Below are positions 28,620 to 37,282 of a stretch of 64,000 nt of DNA, one piece after another. How positions within the stretch are numbered: position 1 is the first letter of the stretch; every line of letters begins with the position of its first letter. The stretch comes from Sistotremastrum niveocremeum HHB9708 (lineage: Eukaryota > Basidiomycota > Agaricomycetes > Sistotremastrales > Sistotremastraceae), in the NCBI GenBank assembly GCA_001630475.1, contig KV419400.1:930940-994939 (forward strand). Direction: 5' to 3'. Both the position numbers and the translations under genes were made by a program. The notes below the pieces were generated by a model. That model was not told where the DNA came from. It saw nothing but the letters and a program-made list of their open reading frames with translations, and ran no database searches.

Positions 28620-29493
28620 TCACAAATAACAGCGAGAGTATTGATCCGGGGGGAGCGAGCACGGCCACTTGCCCTCTTGAATAAAGTTTTCCCAAGTGCC
28701 GGCGTTGGCTTTGAATAGCTCCAGGCATGCGGAAGCATTTTCCGACTTCCAGAACGAGAATTAGTCCTCAACAGAAACCGAATGTAATTAACACTCACAG
28801 TCTTTTGGTGCCCTTCTTGAATTTTGCGTTCGAGAAAATTCCAAACGAGTGTTTGCAAGCCAATGACCGGGGCATTGGACTTGATATGCGTACGAAAAGG
28901 AAGATAAAGAGCGAGATCTCGGGTGTCTACGGCGGGGTGCGGAATTCCCAGAACTAAAATCGCAGGTTGAAAGTCATAGAGGGACCCAAAGAGACGGTAC
29001 ACTTGCCGGAAAACTCAGACCAAAGGGTATGCCCGATGATGATTTTGTTTTGAAAGATCTGAGAGGCCAAACGCTGTACGTCACTAAAACGCATGGCGCT
29101 GTCTGAATGAAATGAAATTGATCAGTAAAACAAGGTAGGTCGGTGGAAACTGAATTCTGCGACCCGGTTCAAGATGCTTTGCTTCGATTCCAGTGACAGA
29201 CGTCCTATAGTCGGTCACAGGATTTGTGGGACGGACGTAGGTGCCCAGCAGCGTCCGTCCGTGCACATCTAAAATGGTCACTTGGCTAGAAGGACACAGA
29301 CAATTAGTATCGCTTCCTGAGCTTCAAGCTTTCGAGATAATACGTACGCTAACATCGACGTGGAACCTCCGGGGCCTATCCCGACGCAGAGACAGGAGAG
29401 GGAGATGTATCTTGCGGCGAAATTCAGGACTCGGCAGATCTATAGAGTCGCAAGCTGGAATCGCATGACTCACTGGTCTGGTCTAGGAGACAT
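28620..29493 (-). CDS. RNase H-fold 3'-5' exonuclease-like protein with degenerate catalytic motifs
   Basis: The spliced product is about 200 residues and resembles Rex4/ISG20-type DEDD exonucleases. The start is MSPRPDQ, joined through a 63-nt GTGAGT intron to YISLSCLCVGIGPGGSTSML. Then come VTILDVHGRTLLGTYVRPTN, TDYRTSVTGIEAKHLEP, RFSDVQRLASQIFQNKIIIG, HTLWSEFSVLGIPHPAVDTR, VIGLQTLVWNFLERKIQEG and SENASACLELFKANAGTWEN, ending LPPDQYSRCYL. The fold landmarks are all there, but the acidic catalytic residues are not. D-C-E of motif I reads S-C-L, the motif II N-D reads S-E, and the motif III E-D-A-R-A reads E-N-A-S-A. All five introns keep phase and one is GC-AG (28954-29006). It is therefore a maintained gene rather than an obvious pseudogene, probably a pseudo-exonuclease. 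Confidence 0.75.
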
Positions 29494-30230
29494 TAAAGGT
29501 GGGGAAGCTTTGATAAAGTAACTTATGCCTCTTTCATATCTTCTTCTCGTCCTACTTATAGTTTTTTTCGCATTCTGTGATCCGACAGCCTCAGGAACCT
29601 TGAAGTTTCGTTATTCGGTCGGTCTATCATGCGTTCCCAGTTGATTGCAAGTTGATAAATGGCTGAGGTGGATCTTCAGGCGTATGCTATCGCATGTCGC
29701 CATCGACATAGTAAACGCCAGAGGCGGAAAGCAAATATTTGCGCGCGAAGAAATGATTTGGTCTTCTGAGTCGATCAATAATGGCAAGATCAAGTGCAGA
29801 TACATCGACGATTGATTGCTGATTTTTAGCCCTCATGATACAGGGTAACAGAAATGTCAGGATTGGACGCCAAATCGTCGAAGGACCGAAGTATGCCAGT
29901 ATCAGACTCAATTAGACTTGTAATAGTGTCACGGTGTAGGATCTTGGAGACGACTCAGCGGCAACTGGAGAAGAACGTCCCGGTCTGAGCATAATCAAGG
30001 CGCGGCTAGAAAGGGATATATTTTCTTTTCAATAGGGAAGCTTCGTTGAAGTGACTGACGTTTCGTGGACACGGAGTTTAAAGTTATAGAGCGCGCGTGT
30101 AGCACTTGAGCGTGAGAACATTATAATTAAGCGAAGATCTACCACGGCAATAAAATTGGATACATGTACATGAAAAGCTTATTAAATGTAGTATGGCGAG
30201 CGACAGAGGGTGTTCTGGAATATAGTAGAC
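29494..30230. other. Intergenic region, Dug2 3' flank / exonuclease-like promoter
   Basis: This stretch of 737 nt lies between two genes on the - strand. Apart from the TATA-like element it shows only short open frames (for example 29687-29911, - strand) without recognisable similarity. It is AT-rich near the Dug2 end. Confidence 0.4.
29555..29560 (-). promoter_or_regulatory. TATA-like element of the exonuclease-like gene
   Basis: The - strand reads CTATAAGTAGG here, 62 nt upstream of the ATG at 29493. That spacing allows a start site about 30 nt downstream of TATAAG and a short leader, which supports the chosen start codon. Confidence 0.45.
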
Positions 30231-33200
30231 TCAATCCTGGAATTGGGAAACGGCGACCAAAAACCTCTCCATGACGGACTTTCCCTTCTTGAGATTTGCC
30301 AAAGAGATTCGCTCGTTCGGAAGATGTGCTTGGTCCTGAACTAAAGTGAGCCAAATCCTTTGATTAAGGTTGACCCTTACAGAACTCTGCCCCATTGGCA
30401 GATGGAGAGCTCCACAATTAAGCTCCTTCTCCAAAAATGGAATGGATGGGATAGACTGTGGAGGGAAGTTCAGAACAACCTCAATATATTTGACGGTATA
30501 CGTACGCCGCCCTCTCTGATACGTAAAGGACGTACACCCCATTCATCCAGAACGGCTTGCTCCAAAGCTTTGAACCAACAGCTCTTGAGATTGCCCAACC
30601 ACCAGTCGGCTGTTCTTTCAATGGAGACCTGTAATCTATAATAAACATATTTGCTTTCCCAATTAGATGTATATCGTACGTCAAGTGTGTGACAGCTGTT
30701 CAATTTGGAGAAGGATTGATGCATATAATCCACGAGATGTTGTGAGACAACTTCTATGTTTTGGTCGGGAACAAGGCGGAGAGAAACTTGCGCCTTCACG
30801 GAGGAAGGGATCACTGTGGCATCTGATATGTTATGGTGAGAAGAGAGCCGTATAGAAAATGAGCGATTAACGCACTTCCAGGGCCAGAAACGGAGATGTT
30901 ATGGACGCTTAAAGCAGGTTCTCTCCACTTGGAAGCCAGGGACGCTGCTGGCCGTTGGGTGACTTTACTAAGAAGTTCGTATAGTTCACGTTCTTCGTTT
31001 TGCATTGGTCGTACATTGTCATCTGTATAATTTTAGAAGTTTTTAATACTCGCTATGCAACAGCGCTCACAGAATTCTGGCACTCGGATTTTATCCGAAT
31101 CAGACAGTGTCCCTAATAACCTGATCCTGTCAAAATTTGAGAGGTGAAACACAGTCACGCGGGGTGGCAGTATCACGTACATATCCAACATCGGTTCTTG
31201 TATGGCACCGCCCTCCACTCCTGAATGCAAATCAGGTCGATGGCTTCTTATCTGTCAACCAAACTTAGTAGTGCTCCGAACCAGAAGAAGAGATTGCCGA
31301 CCTCGACGTTCGCTTGTACCACACCCCGAAGCCCGTATGTGATGCATGGCGTCGTCTCGCCTATCCAGTAGGAATTGCTGATTATAGTTATTATTAATGT
31401 TCACTTCAAGAGAAGGAGAAGTCAGGAGCCACCTGATGAATACGACATCGATTGTCCCGATTAATTCCTAGAGCCTCCTCAGTAGTGAGAGTAAAATGAA
31501 CGAATTGAGTAACCTTGTTTGCTTTCACAGCCTCAGCAAATCCCATGCTCCCGGCTTCCTCTTCTCCCTCTATTAACATGACGAGATCGAGATCGAGCTT
31601 TCGTTGTCGAAGAAGATTTGACGCTGCACAAGCAGCGGCCAATATTGGCCCCTTATTGTCCGTAACGCCGCGTCCATAGATGTAGCCATTCGTCCCGACC
31701 GCATCGAATGGATCAGAATCCCAACCTTCCTTGGGCGCTGGAATCACGTCGTAATGTCTAGACAACAGCGTTGTAGGACCATAGATTGATGTGATATACG
31801 TGCTCTCACCCGTAGAACAGGATCCGGCTTTTCTTTCGTTTCCCTTCAGATCCTCGAAACGTCGCGAGTACGAGAGGATTTAAGCCATCTTGCGTCGGTA
31901 CCTGAATACTATGAGAGATTACGCGGAGGCGAACATCCTGTCACTTTACCAGGGACGCCTCGGCGCCGAGTTGAGTCAGGAACTTTCTTAACCATATAGC
32001 CGCTTGGCGGCAATCTTCTCGATTCTCGGGGAGGCTGCTGACCGAAGGAAACTGAACGAAATCGTGCAGGCCCCGAACAAGGGTGTCATCTACGTAGAGA
32101 TGAGTCAGAACGTTTGGCTCGGGTAGCAAATGTTAAGGCGGACCAAGATTTGAATTCTGAGTCGGAGGCGCGATTTCGACATTCCCTGTCGAGACTCGTA
32201 CACTTGACCGTTCGATTTCCCATAACTCGATGAATGTGAGAAAAATATGGCAGCTCCAATTCGGACGTTCACTCACTCGAATCGCGTTATCATTAGCACC
32301 AGTGGCAAGTATGAAGCCATCTGATCTCGATTCGTCATGTGTGATCACTGATGACAGGATAATGCCTTCATGAGCCTGCCAACTTGACGTGCAATCACAG
32401 TGCGCAGACCATCGCTACCAAATTATATGAGCGGTGTATCATGCAACAGACAAGAAAATCCATGCACCCGAACCCAGCCGCTAGCTGAGGAGGTATATAA
32501 ATCGGTGTCAATCATTGACAGAGACAATATATCGGAGTTCTGAGGAATGATAGTCAGAATGAGAATCCAAGAATAGTATGTAACTCAACGTCGGGCATCA
32601 TGATAGTACGGACGAGTGTTCTTGTATCGAGATCGTAGACCTACCAGCAGCAGGAATATTACGGAATGCTCGTTCATCACATTATCGTGATTACCTTAAC
32701 ATGTCCTCCTTGACACCCTGCATAGATCGTACCATTTCGGGCGACAAGAGAAAGGACGCCTCCGTCACACCCCGAAAACGTATGGACCCAAGTGACGCCC
32801 TTCTCAGAACAGCTCCAGACCTGTAGACATTTGGTAAAAGGGTTCGCGAGGGCTTGCGAGATAGATCGATAAAACGGTACCTTAACAGTTTCGTCACCGC
32901 TGCCCGTTACTAGCTCAATGGCGCCATCTTCTCTTGCTTCGTCGTCGGAGACCTCAAGTGGGCTTGGAGTCAAGGCCATGCAATACATATAACCGAAATG
33001 GGCGGAGTCAATAGTATTCTGAGCAGTAATTTGCAACGTCGCAGTCGTTCGCGTAATCACAGATGGCCTCGAATCTCGGCGAAGCGACAACAAGGTCTTG
33101 GTCAGGTTCGGGCTGTCCTCTCCGGGTGGCTTTCTTTCGGCCTGAGGGAAGCTGTCAAAAAATCTGTGCCATTTTGGAGTCAGAGATCCGCTGGGGGGTG

Positions 33201-33888
33201 TTTGACTGCCTGATTTCACGTCAGGTTTAGAAAGATTGATCCACTGCAGCGAGGTGTTTTGACAGCCAATGTATAGTGTATCGAGCACTGGTGAATAGGC
33301 CAACGAAAACAGATCTCCGGCCTCCGCCTCGAGGTACGGGTTGATAACGTATAGCGGAGCGAGATCTACGGTTGACCATATCTTAAATAACGTTTAGCAT
33401 GCGTCAAGAAGGTTATGAAAGATTGCATCATCTCACCCTCACTGTTCGGTCGCCTAAAATGGAACAAAATGAGTCGTTTGACTCTTTGTGGAGTAGCGTG
33501 AAGCGCGTACCTGACGAGCTAAACAACCAATTCTTGGCTGGTGCGAGTTCCAGAGCCAACACACCCTCCGTGTGGCCTCGAAGAGACGTTTTCAGAACAA
33601 AGCTTTTCCTGTCCCAGACCTAAAATGACGATTCGACGGGGAAGATTGATGATCCCTGATCATGCGACTGACATAGATATCCTGACCCTGAGAACCACTA
33701 AAAATCCAGTCTCGGTGTGTTGCCAAACTGAGAACAGAGCTCTGCTCTTGGTGCAGGGTGTGTTTGAGAACAGGCGGTGCCAGAGTCTGCTGGGTATCTG
33801 AGTCACTGTTTCGAGCTGAAGACATACGCGAAGGTGGTCGTGAGATAGGAGGCGTGATGAGGGACACCTCTGCTATCGAGCAAGGCAT
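30231..33888 (-). CDS. DUG2: Glutathione-degradation protein Dug2 (WD40 + M20 peptidase)
   Basis: Dug2 works with Dug3 as a glutathione gamma-glutamyl hydrolase in yeast. The ATG at 33888 opens MPCSIAEVSLITPPISRP. A WD40 half follows with VLSLATHRDWIFSGSQGQDI, LALELAPAKNWLF, LAYSPVLDTLYIGCQNTSLQ, ELVTGSGDETVK and GVLSLVARNGTIYAGCQGGH. The peptidase half begins VRGLHDFVQFPSVSSLPENR and carries the metal-site segments SRHYDVIPAP, GRGVTDNKGPILAA and LIEGEEEAGSMGFAEAV. It also has HSGVEGGAIQEPMLDM, and its last exon GALHLPMGQSS joins DQAHLPNERISLANLKKGKS. The fusion order and about 920-residue size match Dug2. Dug3 is not in the window. Confidence 0.9.
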
Positions 33889-34136
33889 TTTTCTGGTCTG
33901 AGGGACGTAAAAGAACGTACTGAATCGGGCGTAGGGCTTCGGTTTTTCATCATTGGTGGCAAGCGTCTACATGTAATATCCTCGGCTTGCGTCAAAAGAC
34001 GCGACCACTCTTCCGCATTAGATGCTCGTCGCCAGCTGGCTGGCTGATTCGTACTGGTACAAGCAATGCAAAGATAAATTCGTGATGTGGGACAGAAACA
34101 AAATGCAACAAGACAGTAGCTCAAATCTGCAGATGA

Positions 34137-35351
34137 CTATAGCTCCTCCTCCTCCATCATGAGTTGCTGTGGCATGTGCCGCACCAACCAACCAGCCTTA
34201 CTTCTCCACTTGTCGCGCACCTCTCGAATGCGTTCAAATCCATTTCCTGCGGTGGCCCTATTTGAGAGTGACTCCAAATCTTGATCCCACCCTTCCACCA
34301 CGACGCTACTAAACATGCCCCCCTCCTTGTTCACATATTCGTCAATCCGGTCTACCCATGCAAACCACTCCTGGAGGATGCGAGGGAAGAGGTCCTTCGC
34401 AAGTGATTGTTGGCTCAGTGGTTGAAGGGAGAGAATCGTTGAGGTGAGGTGAGAGAGATATCTGAAGGTTTCGTTCGGATGAACCTTCTCTCGATGAGCC
34501 GCAAGCGACTGGCCGGTAGATGGCGTTGGTTGAGAGAGGATGAAGAAGGGAAGATAAGACATGACGGTTGATATGAACTCGGTAAGATGAGGGCGTATAC
34601 GAGACAGAACATATGAATCTCTCATACTTCCACCCATCTGAGACTGTGAATGAGAGTGTGACAATGAGGTGCTTGACATGGAACTTGAGAGACGAGGGCC
34701 GCCGCCGCCGAACCCGAAAGACGTGCTAGCGATGTGTGGGGATGAGTTCGAGTAGGGATACGCGTGCTTGAGCTTTGCAGCGGCCTGATTAAGTGCATTG
34801 AGTGCATGCTCAAGCGTCGGTCGTGGCATCAATGACAGGAGAAGTTGCTTCAAAGAGGGTTGGGCTTGGATGAGGGAGGTGAGAAGGGGTAAAAGCGACT
34901 CCTGGGGTAATGAAGCTATGGTTGCGGTCAGTTACGGTGACTGGGCACATTGATAATCTGTCATACCCAGAAGGACGCCGAGGTCGACATCGTTGCTATC
35001 TGAGACTGCCTTCGACTCCTTGCCACTTTTCTCCTGGTCGTGTGCGGCAGCTGGGGGAGTGCCTTCTGATGAATCCATCCGAGAGCGCTTGGGCGGTGCT
35101 CTCCTTATCCGCTCAGGTGTCGGGCTCCTCATCTCGATACTGCTTTCTCCTTCTGCCTCGTCGTCTATTCTTCGCTTTCCTGGCCTGGAGAATGATGGAC
35201 TGGACTGGGCATTGTGGGTGGCTAAGCTCTGGGCTGGTGAGAACACCGGCCCTGGCGATGCCCCAAACCCGAATGTCAAAGCTGCAGGAGTGCGGGCAGA
35301 ATGACCAAATGGCAGTCTTTGAGGAGGTATTGGTGGGTATATGTTGGCCAT
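34137..35351 (-). CDS. STS1: Nuclear proteasome tethering factor Sts1/Cut8
   Basis: Cut8/Sts1 anchors 26S proteasomes at the nuclear envelope or delivers them into the nucleus. The ATG at 35351 opens MANIYPPIPPQRLPFGHSAR. A disordered, basic N-terminus includes KRRIDDEAEGE and RRAPPKRSRMD, a likely nuclear signal and the family's ubiquitination-prone region. The helical Cut8 domain follows: LPQESLLPLLTSLIQAQPSL, KQLLLSLMPRPTLEHALNAL, VLSRIRPHLTEFISTVMSYL and RILQEWFAWVDRIDEYVNKE. The C-terminus is acidic (MMEEEEL). One intron near 34930 separates the two halves. It is divergent to the snoRNA-bearing DUF866 gene. Confidence 0.88.
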
Positions 35352-35586
35352 CCTGAAGTGTGAGCAGATGGTGGTGGGGGGCAGGAGTGGAAGGGAACGG
35401 TCGCTGCGTCTTACTCGGATTCCTAGTGTCGGAGTTTGGAATCGTGTCAGGCGACTATAAATTTCATACCGCGCCTGCCTCTTGCCTCCACTTGCCATCC
35501 ACTTCGTTGTGAGTTCATTTTCCATCCTTAATCCCTGATGCATTCCAAATCATTAGTCTCGGATGCCTCGTGCAATGACGCCTTCT

Positions 35587-35592
35587 TATATA
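35587..35592 (+). promoter_or_regulatory. TATA box of the snoRNA-host / DUF866 transcription unit
   Basis: TATATA in CTTATATACCC. It lies about 115 nt upstream of the first 5' splice site (35704), so transcription would start near 35617 and give a first exon of roughly 85 nt. The assignment rests on position and motif only. Confidence 0.45.
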
Positions 35593-35723
35593 CCCAAGTC
35601 TCTGACCCTTGTTCCGGTTGTCTTTTTGTTGTTCGATCGCTCACCTGTCTCGTGTAGCTCTTCGTGGACGCGTCGTGTTGTTTTAGGTGGGGTTTCTAGA
35701 GTCGTGAGTACCTTTCCTGTCCA

Positions 35724-35810
35724 GCAGAATGATCGATCCATCTAGAAGTCAAGCCCTGACGCATCTTAAGGATGTTCGTTGATGAGCTATACCATGCTAA
35801 TACTGACTGC
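35724..35810 (+). ncRNA. Box C/D snoRNA, copy 1, in leader intron 35704-35855
   Basis: This candidate 2'-O-methylation guide RNA lies inside a 152-nt intron (GTGAGT...GAACAG). In order: terminal stem GCAG (35724-35727) pairing with CTGC (35807-35810); C box ATGATCG (35729-35735); D' box CTGA (35756-35759); hairpin CATC-TTAAG-GATG; C' box TTGATGA (35779-35785); D box CTGA (35803-35806). The element before box D (TACCATGCTAATA) is complementary over 11 nt to TATTAGCATGG of fungal 18S rRNA and places the fifth-base rule on the A before GCATGG. The D' element (TAGAAGTCAAGC) could pair over about 8 nt with GCUUGACU in the peptidyl-transferase region of 25S rRNA. The C box is degenerate at two positions. 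Copy 2 in the next intron strongly supports the call. Confidence 0.8.
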
Positions 35811-35917
35811 TTTCTATTGCCTTCTTCGATCATCCATCTAATATTCCCTGAACAGCTTTGATTGTCATTGTTCTGCACACGGCAAATCTATTACTGTGAG
35901 TAGTGTTCCTTTTGTTC

Positions 35918-35997
35918 TCTCGGGATGCAATTATCTAGAAGTCAAGCACTGATCGTCTTAAGGACGTTGATGAGTTTCCATGCTAATTCTGAATCAT
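35918..35997 (+). ncRNA. Box C/D snoRNA, copy 2, in leader intron 35896-36043
   Basis: This is a diverged paralogue of copy 1 in the next intron (148 nt, GTGAGT...TTCTCAG). C box GGGATGC (35922-35928), D' CTGA (35949-35952), hairpin CGTC-TTAAG-GACG, C' TTGATGA (35967-35973) and D CTGA (35989-35992) keep the order and spacing of copy 1. The D guide TTTCCATGCTAATT pairs over 12 nt with ATTAGCATGGAA of 18S rRNA, better than copy 1, and marks the same A. By memory this is the site guided by yeast snR53 (SSU A796). The D' guide TAGAAGTCAAGCA is shared with copy 1. No clear terminal stem is seen, so the ends are approximate. Confidence 0.78.
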
Positions 35998-36120
35998 CTT
36001 TATATTTGAACCTTTGAACTGGTACTCATCATCATCTTCTCAGATTGAAGCATGTGAACTAGCAAATGTGAGTATCTTTGTGTTCAACCTGCATATTGGG
36101 ATTATATTCTACTTGGATGA

Positions 36121-36146
36121 GGCATGGCCCTTATAAAGGCCATGCC
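36121..36146 (+). repeat. Perfect hairpin in the third leader intron
   Basis: GGCATGGCC (36121-36129) and GGCCATGCC (36138-36146) form a 9-bp perfect stem with an 8-nt loop. The stem is preceded by GATGA and followed by CTGA. It sits in an intron 36068-36236 (donor GTGAGT, branch TACTGAC, acceptor TTTTAG). It does not make a normal-sized box C/D RNA, and its role is unknown. Confidence 0.6.
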
Positions 36147-36371
36147 TGAGATATCTCAAAAATTTCAATGTCTTCAACCGAATGATTCTTTCTGTATACA
36201 ATGTGATCAGTCCACATACTGACGCCGCCGTTTTAGTCATTTCGCGCTTTCAATTTCTCGAGTTGAGTGATGCAGTTTCTGTAATTTAGGTTAGGCGCCG
36301 TGGTCGTGATAACCGCCTTTACTTTGTACATAGCTGTAAACAATATTAATTCCATTCTATCTCATCTGATC

Positions 36372-37157
36372 ATGGTTGTGAGTATCCAGCTACTTTGTCT
36401 GCCTCGGGCCTCATGAAGCTGAACAGCGCCTTCAACTGTCTATTCGTGCTGAGCTTGAGAATGTGACTGATCTAACGCCGGCCGATCCTTTGGAGTACGA
36501 ATGGACCTTTCAAGTGAAGTGTAACAGCTGCAACGAGGTTCATCCAAAGATGGTGTCTATGAATCGCAAAGCTAGTCTGGTCGAACTGGAGTGACCCTGC
36601 ATATCTGATGACCGATGCAGGAGGAAAGAGAGCTCGCCAATGGCAAGGGCAATACCGCAAATTTCGTGTGGAAGTGAGTGCTGGCATCTAAAGTATAGTC
36701 TCTGAAAGTGATTGACGTCTACGAATAGATGTGGATCATGCAAACGAGAATCATCTGCGAAATTTGAACCGCTTCCCAAGGGTCCTAAAAACAAAGATCT
36801 CCCTCTCACTTACACTGCCGAAGCTAGCGAAGAGCAGAAATTTGCGCCTCTCGCCATTCTCGATTGCAGGGGGCTTGAATTTACTGGTTTCAACCCAACG
36901 GTTTCTGATTCACCTGGATGAATAATTCCGGACTTATGCATTTCTCTCAGGGCTTCTGGCAATGCGCGGGTACAGAATCTGGCACGGTCTTCTCGGATAT
37001 CGATCTTGGGGAGGGCGAATGGACAGAATACGATGAGAAGGTGAACGCTACTCTACTATGTGCTGTTCATCAGGGTTGACATATATCCAACGATAATCAG
37101 GCCAAACAGCCTGTCGGAATCATGAATATAGAGAGTAAATGGGCAAGGGCCCCATAG
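36372..37157 (+). CDS. DUF866/UPF0587 CXXC zinc-binding protein (C1orf123/CZIB-like); snoRNA host
   Basis: This small cytosolic zinc-binding protein belongs to a widespread family of unclear function. The first coding exon is only ATG GTT (36372-36377). A 49-nt intron then leads to RLQLSIRAELENVTDLTPAD and VKCNSCNEVHPKMVSMNRK. Later exons give GNTANFVWKCGSCKRESSAK, so the two zinc CxxC pairs are CNSC and CGSC. Then come PLAILDCRGLEFTGFNPT, GFWQCAGTESGT and GEWTEYDEKAKQPVGIMNIE, with a stop at 37157. The junction after SMNRK is ambiguous (GCTAGT or a GTCGAA donor 12 nt later). Upstream, short non-coding exons at 35856-35895 and 36044-36067 appear to be its leader, and their introns hold two snoRNAs. 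It is convergent with the IQ-motif gene. Confidence 0.87.
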
Positions 37158-37282
37158 GTATAATGTGACATTAGTGTAATATGTTAGTAATACAAGACGT
37201 CCTTCAGCGCCACTCCTACCAAAGCCGCCTGCCTGGCCTGCTTTCCCATAGAAACAAATGAAGCCACGGCATATCCAAACCC

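Noticed and set aside
35534-35607. TGATGC ... CTGA upstream of the snoRNA host
   Set aside because: It could be read as C and D boxes, but it spans the TATA element, has no paired ends and no guide shared with the two good copies.
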